From Sapria himalayana (Eukaryota; Streptophyta; Magnoliopsida; Malpighiales; Rafflesiaceae), in assembly GCA_029783825.1 (NCBI GenBank), contig JAREIK010001468.1, forward strand, positions 4,572,261 through 4,636,260: a stretch of DNA of 64,000 bases. The letters run 5' to 3'. Under the pieces are notes generated by a model. It did no database searches. It was given only the letters and a program-made list of their open reading frames with translations, and was not told the origin of the DNA. The translations under genes and the position numbers were made by a program. Positions 26,071 through 37,500 of this stretch are shown here, one piece after another (position 1 is the first letter of the stretch; each line of letters begins with the position of its first letter).

Positions 26071-27066
26071 GATGTAGATATTCATTGTCATTATCATGAA
26101 TGCGTATAACGATGTTGCCAGTGTCCTTAATATTACTGATCTTCACGTCCTATAAATCATTATTTGTTATTATTTCTTGTGTCTTATCTTGAATAACTAA
26201 AGTTGAATCTTTCTATTCCTTCATGAATTCAAGTGTCTCTATGATATCTGTTTGCAATTTTGATCTTCTATCTCAAATAATATTAGTTATCATAGAAAAG
26301 ATAAACTCTAATACTATGCTAGATGCCTAAGGGGTTAATTAATAGATCACATGTTATCTTAGATAGTACGAGATAAATATATTTGTATAATTTTTATTAT
26401 AATAAAATTATTAAGTTTTTATTATCATAATGCGATAGAATAAAAGGATAATTGATATCTAAGTACAGAGATTGCTAGCTCATATATTGTCCATGTTCGT
26501 ACTTGGAGCAAGACCATCATGATAGCCGTTGGATTTATAGAGAAAAAGATTGCTAGAGAGAATAAAGAAATTGAGAATGAATATCTAGATTTTTTTTGTA
26601 GAGAAAAAAATTTAAATGTATTTACAATATTATTTTTATTTTATTTATTTTTTGTATTTTAAATAGACCAAAATGAGGACAGCCATTGGATTCTGACTGT
26701 ATTAATCGTTGGAATCAATCTGATGGCTATAATAATTCTAGATGTTTCATTATTTTTTTTAATTGTTGTGGATGAACCAACAACGACAAGGATATGCACG
26801 GCTTGTCGTTGTCCTTGTTGGAAGCCCGTTGCATTAAAATGTAATGGGTGGCCGGGCCAAATGTAATTGGCCACTAAATTAAGATTCAGTTTATGTGGCT
26901 TGATTTTTTTTTTTTTAAAAAAAACTATACCTCATATGGTCTTTGCTTGACAAGACCTTGACCTGTGGCTCATGATCCGATTGTAGCCAGTATCGGGTCC
27001 ACGGGTCGGTGGATAGTTCCATTGGGCCAAGCATGTGGGTCGTGCTTGACCATGGCACTCAACACT
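26071..27066. other. AT-rich intergenic DNA
   Basis: No gene. 26,670-26,880 carries a GC-richer patch without recognisable coding similarity, and 26,940-27,060 carries hAT-like words directly before the next MITE. Confidence 0.4.
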
Positions 27067-27541
27067 TAGAGGTGTCAAACGGGCTGGGCTGGCAGGGCCC
27101 AGCACGGTTTAGCGTGCTCATGCCCTGCACGGCATGCTACTGTGCCGTGCCCGGCCCATCGTGCCATGCTGGCATGTGAGCACAACATGCGTGACCACGC
27201 ATCGAATGTGGATAATACGAGCTGATGCCCGATAGGCGAGGCTCGCCGAGCCTCGAAAGTGGGATGATTCGTGATGCCGTACCATCGAAATCCTATTTTT
27301 TTTAAAAATGAGGGTTTTGTCCGACCCAAACCAGGCCGAACCCGACGGTTTTTGGGTCGCGGGTTCGTATCTGGCCGGCACTGTAATGTCATCATTCAGG
27401 GACAGACACGACATGGTACAGTATCCGTGCCGAGCTAGGCACGACACGGTACATTATCCGTGCTTGGCCCAGCACGGTAGCCCGGATGGGCGGCCTAAAA
27501 CCAAGCTGGGCCTTGCTGAACCGGCCCGTTTGATACCTCTA
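27067..27541. mobile_element. hAT-like MITE
   Basis: 475 bp, starts TAGAGGTGTCAA at 27,067 and ends GATACCTCTA at 27,541. Flanking 8-mers tcaacact and caaacact agree at 6 of 8. Central 'gaaatcctatttt...aaaaatgagggtttt' is a decayed version of the AAACCCTAA hairpin seen in other copies. Confidence 0.75.
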
Positions 27542-27728
27542 CAAACACTACATGAGTCATGCCATTTGGTGGCATGGTTCAGGACAAGGTATGTTGCTTG
27601 ACCATGCTGTGCTGGGATATGCATGGCTGAACCATGTCGTGATTGGGTTGTGCCCTTGCCCTTGGCCTGTTCCACACATTTATCCAAATTATATCGTAGA
27701 AATAGATTAATTACGTGCACGATGCATG

Positions 27729-28076
27729 TAGAAGTGTTAACTAGGTTGAGCGGCCCAAACATAACATGATTCAATCTTGCTTGAGTCTTGACACGACATA
27801 GCATGGTCCAGAGTTGTGCCTAGACTAGTCGTATACTGGATCGTGACAATGCTTGGGCCGTACTCGGCCAACGTAGCTGGCACTTGAGGTGAGGTGTTGC
27901 ACTGGCCAACATGATGGTGTGTGTAGGTTAGTTGTAGTCTGATTGACTAAATAGCCAGCCTCGACCTTATTTAGGCTAGCCTGGAATGAACTAGACTTGT
28001 CTGGCCTGGCCTAGACTTGCTTAAAATGAATTAGGCTAGCTTGGGCTGAACCTAAACTAGCCTAGCCAGGCATGAC
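27729..28076. mobile_element. hAT debris with one recognisable terminus
   Basis: TAGAAGTGTTAA at 27,729 resembles the left terminus of the local hAT family, followed by 'ggttgagcggcccaaac'. Short 'ctagcctgg / taggctagc' words repeat at 27,950-28,060. No right end was seen. Confidence 0.4.
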
Positions 28077-29234
28077 TAGAGGTGTCAACTGGGCCGGGCA
28101 ACCTGGGCACCACTCGAGATCATGCTTGGTCATGTATCTTGTCTCCTTGTGGACATCCCATGTTGTGCTAGGTCAGTGTGAGCCATGTCTTGTATTGAGC
28201 CAAGTACAGCTCGCATGGCCGTCCCGGTGGCATGGTCACCTGACCTGTAGAAATGTCAATTAGGCTGGGCAGCCGGGGCACAGCCCACGCCACGGTCTAG
28301 AATCATTACTGGTCCCGGATTGTGTCGCCCCATGGCACGGTTCATGCCGTGTTGGGCTGTTGTGAGCTGTGCCTCGTCTTAGGCTAGGCATGACCAATGT
28401 GTCTGACTTAGTAGCCCGTTTCACCATCTCAGGGATCCAAATCAGTTATGGGTCATGAGTCAAGTCCTTTCGGGTGATCCCCCGTCAGGGTGGGTATTTT
28501 TTTTCTTAAAAAAAAAATGGCCACGCAAGCCTGATCATGCTTGCGTGGATGATTGCAATTGGTCAGTCACCCATTATGTCTTTGCGCAATAGGTTCCAAT
28601 CTAGATGGTCCGGCATGGTCTTGCACTCGACCGTGCCACCGTGATGTTAGAGGAGTCAACCGGGCCGGGCCGGCCCGGTTGAGGCACGGCATGGTTCAGC
28701 CGTGCCCGGGCCCGTGCCGTGCCCGTGTTAGGCATGAGCCGTGCTGTGCCTGGCCCGTGCCGTGCCTGACCCGACACGGTTCGGCCCGCGGCACGGCACA
28801 CCGGCACGGGTTTGTCCCGTGCCGGGTATCCCGTGAGCCCGACCCCACGATGCCCCTCCCGCAAAAAAAGACCGTGGGTCGGGTCTGATTCAACCCGACC
28901 CGTGGTCCCGCGTATCCCGAACCGCTCGGACAGGCAAGCCCGAGCAGGCCAGGCAAGGCACGGCACGGCCCGCCGTCCCCGCGGGCAGTGCTGGGCCCGG
29001 TTATTTTAAACCGTGCCTGGCCCGGCCCGGCGGCACGCTCGTGCCCAAAAAATTCGGGCCGGCCTGGCTTGGCCTGTTTGCCACCTCTACGTGATGTGCT
29101 GGGCAGGCCAACTAGTTTTCATACCTGGCATGACACGTGAATCACATCGTGCCATGTTTGGCACAACACTGTGGCATATCTGTGCCTCATCAAATGAGTT
29201 GTATCATCATGACACGTCTCATTTGACACATTTA
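28077..29234. mobile_element. compound hAT element interrupted by a younger copy
   Basis: Two left-type termini (TAGAGGTGTCAA at 28,077 and TAGAAATGTCAA at 28,248) and a right terminus TTTGACACATTTA at 29,222-29,234. The interior from 28,320 to 28,647, resuming after 29,097, follows the same order of words as the complete copy at 55,338-55,836 ('gtgccgtgttgggct', 'gattgcaattgg', 'ggtccggcatgg', 'gtgctgggcaggcc'). It is therefore one older element split by the insertion at 28,648. Outer target duplications could not be matched. Confidence 0.6.
28648..29089. mobile_element. hAT-like MITE nested in an older hAT element
   Basis: 442 bp, TAGAGGAGTCAA to TGCCACCTCTA, with a perfect 8-bp duplication cgtgatgt (28,640-28,647 and 29,090-29,097). 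The interior is extremely GC-rich (repeated 'ggcacgg', 'cccgtgcc'). Removing it and one 8-mer restores the host element as seen at 55,338-55,836. Confidence 0.92.
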
Positions 29235-31312
29235 CCAGATTGGAGACTCGGGGATCTGAGATCTGCTATTTGAATTGGTATCAAATTGGCCCGTGGACCC
29301 GTTTGGCACCCAACGGGTCAAGTCACATTCGGTGACTGCCCAATGGGGCGGGTTAATTAAAAAAAAAAGGTCACGTAAGCTGGATCTTATTTACGTGGCT
29401 GATTGCAATTGTAGCCATGTAAGCTGTCCACTCGTTGTGTTTTCATGTAATGAGCCTCTGATAGGAATGGTCCTACATGGTTTGACATGGCCCTACATGT
29501 TATTATACTGAACAACAGTGCTGTGTCGGGCCGGCTGATTAGTTCTCGTGTTCCTTTTTAGTTTGCCTTTTTTTTTTGTTTATTCTCTTTCGTATGTTCC
29601 TTGATTGCATTTATCTTCATTCTTCTTATCATGTGACCCTCTCCTCGTAAAATTTTGAGGTTATGGTTCATAAGTCTTTCTTGTGTTTTTTTTTCCTTTT
29701 GGAACACACATACACACATCTATAATTATAGAGTATATATGTACATACATATATAAATTTATATATGTAGATACACAAATATATATGTATATACACACAC
29801 ACATATACATATGTGTGTGTGTGTGTATACATACATACATATGTGTGTATTCATATAAGTGATTTGTGAGTCACAATGAGCTAGTTTTAGTATTTTAGAT
29901 ATAATAGTATTTTTTAATGCACAAAATTAATGCAGATAAAATATAATTATTAATAAAAAGTTAAAAGAAATAAAATATGATAATGTGTGTGTGTGTGTTT
30001 TAAGGACACTTTAAAAATAAAATTAGATTTTTTTTTAAAAAAAGAATAATTTAAAAAGAGAACAGAATAACTTTAGTTTCATAGAATTATAAGTAAATGA
30101 AAAAAATAAAATAAAGAATAAGAAATTAAGAAAATCTCATAATTAACAAAAAACACAGCAGGAATACTTTAGGGTCGCATCATTGTTCCATCATTCTAAT
30201 ACCAAGTGATAATATATATTAATTTTTTTATTTTTTTTTAATTTTAATTGCTTTAGAAATTTTTATTTCAAATTACTACTTTCCTTTTTTTTTTCATCAC
30301 ATTTTATTTGAGTGTGACAAAAATTCGGCTCGATTAAAACCAAAATAATTTTACTTATTTTAATATTTTTTTATTTAATCATTATATGTTTTTGTTGAGG
30401 ATATTGTTTTTAAATTTTAATAAATTTACCCGACCCATTTATGACCTGTTGGGCTAAGCTGAGTTGGGCTTTTTGAAGCCCCAACACTAACTATAGTTAG
30501 GCCCAACCTGACATTGGGTAGCCCATGGTATTCACAATTTAATATGGACAATTCCGACCTCAAATACGCACGCGCTCGCACGCGCGCACAGACAGTCAGC
30601 ATGGATCAGGGGCAATTATTTAAATAATAATAATGACAACACATTTGCATTATGAAAAATGCAATAATAGATAAATTGGGGGTATTTTATTAACAAAAAA
30701 ATATTTTATTGCAAATTTTACAAATTGAAAAACTCACCATGAGGCATGAGCACGCTAGTGCATTTGCGGAAAATAATCGTGCGATAATAAAAACAAATAT
30801 GACAAAAATACAATTTAATTTTTATTTTATTAAATGTATGGTCATATACAAATTCAAATATTTAAATATCTCGACTCGCCATATACGATATAAAGCAAGC
30901 ACTCTTACGTCATGATCACGCCAGTACATAATATGATCATTTTATAAATTTAGAATTATTTTTTTTAAAAAAAAAATAAAGTAGCTGTATTTATGTATAG
31001 TATTGGATAATTATTTTAAATTATTTATTTATTATGTGAGTTTAAATGTAATAATATTTCATAAAAATGACAATAAATTAGTCGATACTAAAATATACTT
31101 TATATTTTTTTTTTATATTTCAAAAATAAGGTCTCGAGAATTTGCATATTTCAAATCATTGTTTTTTCATGAAATATTTTCGTATTGACTAATTTATTTT
31201 CATTTTTATGAAATATTATTACATTTTTAATATCATGAAAATTTTGATATATGAATGAAAAATATTTTAAAGATAATTTCATGTCTCATTTTTTAATATC
31301 ATATTATGTTGT

Positions 31313-31358
<46 letters not shown>

Positions 31359-31490
31359 ATAATCGTGCAAAATATTTAGGATATGGTCTATAATAGTCTT
31401 CATTTTGTCAAAAATATATTAATTGAAAGTTAATTATTTATTTTTATAACCATTCATTTCAAAGCTATATAATACATAATCACATCAAGG
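29235..31490. other. gene-free stretch with microsatellites
   Basis: 29,270-29,540 is hAT-like debris ('gattgcaattgtagcc', 'gccatgtaagctg'). 29,700-29,850 has (CA/TA)n microsatellites, and 31,318-31,356 is a (TA)n run. 30,430-30,530 is a GC-richer patch of 'ggcccaacc' words. No gene seen. Confidence 0.45.
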
Positions 31491-31815
31491 TAGAGGTGTC
31501 AAATGGGCCGGGTGGCCCGGACTCGGCTCTAAGCCCGCAAGACATGGTCCATTATCATGCTTGGGACTGTGCCGGGTGGACTGTCATCACAATTCGTGCC
31601 ATGCCGTGGGCAAGGTATGGGCGACAATGCGACGAGTGACGCACGACGACCGATGCAGCGATGCCCGATGGGCGACGGCAGCATGGCTGTGCCATCCCTA
31701 TTTTTGTTCTAGGTTAAGAATTATCTTAACCTAGAATAGGTCCGGACCGATCCGAGCCGGTCCGAACATGGGCTGATTTCGGCATGAGTACGTGTTGTGT
31801 TTGGACATAAGGGTG
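31491..31815. mobile_element. hAT-like MITE, right end missing
   Basis: Starts with a canonical TAGAGGTGTCAA at 31,491 and has the family interior (tggcccgg, gccatgccgtgg). No matching right terminus was found. At 31,707-31,736 the place usually held by the AAACCCTAA hairpin is occupied by a perfect 12-bp inverted repeat, TTCTAGGTTAAG / CTTAACCTAGAA, with a 6-base loop. Confidence 0.7.
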
Positions 31816-31886
31816 GGACTGACTAAAAAAATAAGTTAGTTATCAATAGTATATAACATATATTTATTTAATTATAAATAAATCAT

Positions 31887-32100
31887 AATTGTGTGTGTGT
31901 GCCTGCGTGCGCGTGCGCAAGCACGCATATGTGCATGGGCACGCAAGTGTATGTGTGTATGAGGGTCTGTGCGTGCGCGCTCGCACAAGCATGCGTGTGT
32001 GCGCGCGCGCGTGTGCTTGCATGCGTGTTTGTGTGGGTGTGTGCATGCATGCATGCATGTTTGTGTGTGTGTGTGTGTGTGCATGTGCGAGTGGGTGTGT
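31887..32100. repeat. alternating purine-pyrimidine GT/GC microsatellite
   Basis: About 200 bp of mixed GT, GC and CA dinucleotides, including an uninterrupted alternating stretch near 31,993-32,014. Open frames on both strands across it (Cys/Val or His/Thr-rich) are artefacts of the repeat. Confidence 0.9.
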
Positions 32101-32365
32101 TAGCCTACAGATCATTGTTAATTTTTATTTGGTTTTGCCTTAGTTTGTGAATATTTTATTTTTTTAGTATGAATTTCTTTGAGTTAATAAATATTATAGT
32201 TTCATATGTCAAATGAATTTGCTTAAAATTTAAAAATAATATTTGTATGTAAATTTTTTTATCAAATTTTTTGTTTATAACTCAAAAATCAATTTTAATG
32301 TTATATGTCCTAAAAAAGGAAATAATGTAAAGAACATATTGTATGTTATAGAAAAATCAACAGAA

Positions 32366-32518
32366 TGGTTGCCTAGTTGGCAAAGAGGTTGGCTGCTCAC
32401 TTTGGGGTCATGAGTTTGATTCTCAGGGATGTTAGATATGCATCCTAGGGTATCATTCACCCTATCATATTGTTAGGACAAGGTCTTACCTACTCTAACC
32501 CAAGGCACCCCGAGGCTC
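32366..32518 (+). mobile_element. tRNA-derived SINE
   Basis: Has the head of a tRNA-related plant SINE: a box-A-like TTGCCTAGTTGG near 32,369 and a box-B-like GAGTTTGATTCTC near 32,411, with about 35-40 bases between them as expected for an internal Pol III promoter. The body ends at about 32,518 where a GT microsatellite begins, perhaps grown from the original 3' tail. Confidence 0.6.
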
Positions 32519-32524
32519 ATGTGT

Positions 32525-32637
32525 GTGAGTGTGTGTGCATGCGCACGCCTATATATACATTTATATTATATATATGTTTAAATATATATAGTTAGCAAGA
32601 TCTGTAATAAACATGAGACTTCCACAAATACTTTCAA

Positions 32638-32678
<41 letters not shown>

Positions 32679-32985
32679 GTGTGTATAGGCATATATTTGT
32701 TTGACAAATATTGTATATGTAGATTATATATATATAGTGAGTGTGAGTGAGTGTGTGTGCGTGTGCATGCGCGCGCCTATATATACATTTATATTATATA
32801 TATGTTTAAATATATATAGTTAGCAAGATCTATCATAAACATGAGACTTCCACAAATACTTTCAAATATGTGTGTGTATATATATATATGCATATATTTA
32901 TTTGACAAATATTGTATATATAGACTATATATATATATATATATATAGTGAGTGTGAGTGAGTGAGTGTGAGTGAGTGAGTGTGT
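32525..32985. repeat. about 228-bp tandem duplication with microsatellites
   Basis: The segment starting 'gcctatatatacatttatat' at 32,547 recurs at 32,775, with the same 'gttagcaagatct' and 'gagacttccacaaatac' landmarks and the same flanking (GT)n and (TA)n runs. A third partial (GAGT)n tail follows to about 32,985. Confidence 0.75.
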
Positions 32986-33374
32986 GTGTAATATATTTTA
33001 TATGTATGTATTTTTTCTTCTCCTCTCCCAAGTTGCACCATCCATGTCAAAAGAAAAGAAACAAAAACATGAATGATGAATCTCACTCACCTCTCCTCAC
33101 CTCTCAAAACTTAATACCATTTTTACCTAGGTGAAAATCTTAGCATGCCAATATATGATTCTTCAACTTAGAGAATGCAAAATCTATTCATGGTATCTAT
33201 TTTTGTTCCATCAATTTTAATAGTGTGAATTTATATATGTGGAAGATTTGAGTGGAGAATCCCATTGTATATATTCATGGTATTTGGGTAGAGAATTTAT
33301 ATTTTTGTCTGAATAAAGTATATATATGTGCGCACATATACACATAGCATATATTGATATATAGTTTATATATT

Positions 33375-33605
33375 ACATATGTAGTACACACACACACACA
33401 AATATAGTATATATACTATATATATACATATACATTATCAATATATATACACATTGTATAGATATAGATAGATAGTGTGTGTGTGTGTGTGTGTGTGTAT
33501 TTACTATGTATATATACAATATATAAATAAGTGTGTGTGTGTGTATTTACTATGTATATATACAATATATAAATAAGTGTGTGTGTGTGTGTATACATAT
33601 TAATA
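33375..33605. repeat. clustered CA/GT microsatellites with a 60-bp duplication
   Basis: Several (CA)n, (GT)n and (TA)n runs. 'tatttactatgtatatatac' with an adjacent GT run occurs twice, near 33,498 and 33,544. Confidence 0.7.
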
Positions 33606-33756
33606 GACAATGTATATATACATAGTAAACAGACTATATAAACACATTGTCTATATATGTATAGTCTATGAATATACTTAGTACATATATTGGATATATA
33701 TTCTCAGTGCAAAAGTTAGCATCGCCACATTATAAATTATGTGTATTCTAACTAAT

Positions 33757-33893
33757 GGGGATGTTGAATTCAAAATTCTTTGAGGGTGTGAGTTTAGTCC
33801 TTATGTGCTACACCTATGAGAACGAGGTATAGGGGCCCTGGTGACCATCCGAGATGCCAATTTGGCTCAAGGTAACACCAAGTTAAAAAAATT
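33757..33893 (+). mobile_element. SINE-like element, copy 1
   Basis: Aligned by eye with 35,474-35,629 over its length. Shared landmarks are a box-B-like GAGTTTAGTCC, 'tatgag', 'ggccct', 'atgccaatttggctcaag' and the end 'acaccaagttaaaaaaa' with an A-rich tail. Two dispersed copies with an A tail and tRNA-like box suggest a SINE family. Confidence 0.5.
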
Positions 33894-33939
33894 ATTCTAG
33901 CGCTAAGGAATGATATTAATGAACTATATTTTATGAGAT

Positions 33940-35380
33940 ATCTTATTGTAATTCATAAAATTTGTGTTATGACTAACCCATCCCCTTAATTCCTCACCCC
34001 TCATATATAGCATTTGGGCCCTATTGTCAAAGTAGGTAATACTCATTATAGCAAATGATTAGGGCATATGGTAAGAATACTCGGGGCAAGTTTCCAGCAT
34101 TCCATAGGACTAAACTCATATCATCTAAAATATAGCAATCTTTTCTCATTACTAATCAGACTGCTATACTATTAGTTTTTTTTTTTTAAATTTCACCCTC
34201 CCCCTTGCAATCCCCCCTTACCAACCCCAATGTAAAGGCATATGATAAACTTTCATACTGATCAATCATCTTAATAGTGATCACAACTATGCATATTTAA
34301 CTTTAAATTTCTTATAAGATATAATATATTAATAATGATTTAAATACATCTATATCTATTATGCTATTAGTTATGACCAAGAAAATATATCGCCTAAATC
34401 ATGCTTCAATTCTAAGTGTATGGGGTGTCTTGTTGTAATTCATAAAATTTGTGCTATTACCAACCTATTCCCTATTATTCCTCACCCCTCATAAATAAGC
34501 CTTGTGGCCCTATGGTCAGAGTAGGTAAGACTCATCATAGCAATATGATTAGGGCATATGGTAAGGATACTCTAGGGCAAGTATCTAGCATTTCAGAGGA
34601 CCAAACTCATATCATCTAGGGTTTAGCAATACTATTAGTTTTTTTTTTAAAAAATTATATTTTACCCTCCCCTTTCCAATCCCCCCTTACCAATCTCAAG
34701 GCAAATGCATATGATAAATTTTCACACTGATCCATCATCTTAATAGTGATTACAACCAAGCAAATTTATCTTTAAAATTTTTATGAGAACCAATACATTA
34801 GTAATGATTTAAATACAATATAATTATTATACATTAGTTATGAGATAGAAAATGCATCACCTAAATCATGCTTTAATTTTTAAGTGTATGGGGTGTCTTG
34901 TTGTAATTCATAAAATTTGTGCTATGACCAACTTATCACCTATTATTCCTCGATCTCATATATGGGCCTTGGGGCTTGAGGTTGAAGTAGGTAAGACTTA
35001 TGTATTCACAATATGATTAGGGTATTTGGTAAAGATATCCTGTGACACATATTCTACATCCTTGCGGATTATACTCATGACATATAGGGTTGGGTGGCAT
35101 TTTCTCTTTGCTAATTAGATTACCATACAGTTAGTTGTGACCAAGTAAATTTATCACCTAAATCATGCTTTGATTTAAGAGTGTATAAGATATCTTATTG
35201 TAATTTATAAAATTTGTGTTATGACTAAAATATCCCCTATTATTCCCCAGCACCATAAAATTTGTGTCATATAAGATTGGTAAAGATTTCCTTTGCTAAT
35301 TGAGCTACCACACTGTTTGTTATGACCAAGCAAGTTTATCACTTAAATCATGCTTTAATTTTCGAGTGCAAAGAAAAATA
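33940..35380. repeat. tandem repeat, about 470-490-bp unit, with SINE-like segments
   Basis: The phrase 'tgtaattcataaaatttgtg' occurs at 33,947, 34,434, 34,902 and (one base different) 35,199: spacings 487, 468 and 297 bp, the last unit being truncated. Each full unit shares 'gattagggcatatggtaa', 'aaactcatatcat', 'ccctcccc' and 'ctaaatcatgctt'. On the reverse strand the middle of the unit resembles the body of the SINE at 32,366 ('atgagttt', 'tcttacctactct'). So an old SINE-containing segment was tandemly multiplied. Confidence 0.75.
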
Positions 35381-35473
35381 GAAAAAAAAATTATTTTTAT
35401 TGCGAGACTTAATTTTTGTCAAATAATCAAAACTTATTCCAAATGTGCCCACGATACATATAGTCCAATCATA

Positions 35474-35629
35474 GGGGTTGCTGAAATCGTACTTCCTTGA
35501 AGGTACGAGTTCAATCCTCACGAGCTACTTCCATGAGCATCAGATGAAAATAGCCCTGCTCTCACTATGGGAGGCCCTAATGATTGAGGTGCTAATCTGA
35601 CTCAAGAAAACACCGAATTAAAAAAAAAA
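35474..35629 (+). mobile_element. SINE-like element, copy 2
   Basis: Relative of the 33,757 element with a better preserved box-B-like GAGTTCAATCCTC and an A-rich 3' tail (ten A). Inserted just beyond the tandem block. Confidence 0.55.
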
Positions 35630-35687
35630 CCATTCCAAAAACTTGTTGATTAACTACAATAATACAATGAAAGACAAAGAAGACTAA

Positions 35688-36333
35688 GAGCAACTGCAAT
35701 GGGAGTTGCTATAAGGGGTGTTATCTCCATAACTGCTAAAATGACACCCAAACAACAAAATAACATGCTCCAATGGAAGTAGTATCAGAGGTGGAAAAAT
35801 ACCATCCAAAGTCTTGGGGTGCCATATTTGACAACTTTGGAGAAAGAAATGAGAGGATGCAAAATAACGATTGGTGGCTATTGTTCATCTCAATGACTCT
35901 CAATGGTTATATTCCATTCAAATTGCTATAAAAATACAGAGAGAATGTAATGATAAATAGTCAAAGTGAAATGAAATATTGAATATATAGAGAGAATGTC
36001 AGATATATGAATAAAAAACATGAGAAAAATTATCATATATATATATATATATTATGAATTATAATTTTTTTTTAATTTTTATATATGATAATTTGAAAAA
36101 TAAAAATATAATTTTTATCCAATTACAATCATTATGGAAAATATACACATGAAAATATAACTGTTAGGTTTAATTATATTTTTTAATAAAAAAATATTAA
36201 ATTATTAAAATGACATCCCGTTTCGGTACTAATCACTGGAACAAAAATACTATTCAAGGGTGTCAAAACATTATTTAGGATCGTAAAATGATATTTGGCA
36301 CCCCATTTTTAGCAACCACCATTGGAGTTGCTC
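35688..36333. mobile_element. PIF/Harbinger-type MITE
   Basis: 646 bp with imperfect terminal inverted repeats: GAGCAACTGCAATGGGAGTT at the left and the inverse of GAGCAACTCCAATGGTGGTT at the right. It is flanked by TAA on both sides (35,685-35,687 and 36,334-36,336). A 3-bp TWA duplication and this terminus are typical of PIF/Harbinger elements. The interior is non-coding. Confidence 0.85.
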
Positions 36334-36336
36334 TAA

Positions 36337-37186
36337 TGACATTATTTATAACAATTCATTATATGATGCTAAACTGCATTCCTCTGGGTCAAAGGCAATA
36401 TGCCATCAGATAACTCACCAAAAATGCCATGCAACTCTTGTACAAGATTGGAAATGATGTATCTCATGGTGATCACACCTTACAAATTTCTCAGGTCGTC
36501 TATCGCATACATGTTGGGGAAGACATTCATGCTGGTAGCTATTTTGAAATTACTAAATGTGTTGATTATGAAATTATCTGGGCATAGTATAAATAATAAT
36601 ATTCCAAAATCAAAATTGAGGCAATTTTTCTATTTTAAAATTCATTATTTATAGTAAAAATGGTTATGTTAGAAATTTAGTTTAATTTTTATTAAAATCA
36701 ATATTATTAAATTTGATTTCTTTAATACTGTATAATAATTTTAAATAATTCAACACATTTCAACACAATATATAAACTCAATTTATATTAGATTATATTA
36801 GATTCTAATGAAAATTAACATATTTCAACATGGAATATAAACTCAATAATTTTTAGAAAATGAATCAAGCTGTTTATGAAATAGAATTCAAAATGCCTAC
36901 TTAAGTAACGTCGTTATCAATACATTATAATGAATACTAAAGACTTATTCATACATAAATAATATTCATGTATTGAATCAAGAATATAAATTTCGAGAAT
37001 ATAAAATCTTAAAAAATAGAAATTCTAAAATAAGTGTTATTCTTTAGGTTAATTATTCATCAAATTGATGGACAATTCAACAAGGATTCAAAAACTAAAT
37101 ACATATAATTTTTGGATAGAATATGAGAATTTCTATCATAATTCTTCACATTGCAACTTTAAGAAATTAGTATTACAGACCATGGA
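36337..37186. other. AT-rich DNA with one exon-like island
   Basis: 36,370-36,545 is GC-richer. On the minus strand it reads TSMNVFPNMYAIDDLRN before a donor-like GTAAGG, but no partner exon was found, so it is not called as a gene. The rest is AT-rich with nothing seen. Confidence 0.3.
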
Positions 37187-37500
37187 CCTGAGAGAGAGAG
37201 AGAGAGAGAGCATGAATGAGAGAGAGAGAGAGCATGAATGAGAGAGAGAGAGAGAGAGAGCATGAATGTGAGAGAGAGAGAGAGAGCATGAATGTGAGAG
37301 AGAGAGGATGAATGAGAGAGAAAGTGCATGAATGAGAGAGAGAGAGAGAGAATGAGAGAGAAAGAATGAGAGAGAAGGAGAGGGAGAGAAAGAGAGAGAA
37401 AGAATGAGAGAGAGAGAGAGCATGAGAGAGAGAGAGAGCATGAGAGAGAGAGCATGATAGAGATAGAGAGAAGAAAGAGAAAGAGAGAGTGTGTGTGCAT
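37187..37500. repeat. (GA)n-rich repeat with interspersed CATGAAT
   Basis: About 310 bp of GAGA tracts on the plus strand broken by 'catgaatg' and 'aaagaatg' spacers, giving a higher-order pattern. Ser/Leu-rich open frames on the minus strand are artefacts. Confidence 0.9.

Noticed and set aside
28553..29273. Several overlapping 80-120-aa frames on both strands
   Set aside because: All fall in the GC-rich interiors of nested hAT elements and have no family pattern or codon consistency.
31864..32150. Cys/Val-rich and His/Thr-rich frames resembling metal-binding proteins
   Set aside because: Direct translation of a GT/GC/CA microsatellite.
36370..36545. Possible minus-strand exon (TSMNVFPNMYAIDDLRN) followed by a GTAAGG donor and 'GVITMRYIISNLVQELHG'
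   Set aside because: Looks coding-like but no partner exons, family identity or start were found; kept only as an exon-like island.
37136..37500. Ser/Leu-rich minus-strand frames resembling membrane proteins
   Set aside because: Translation of the GA microsatellite in two frames.
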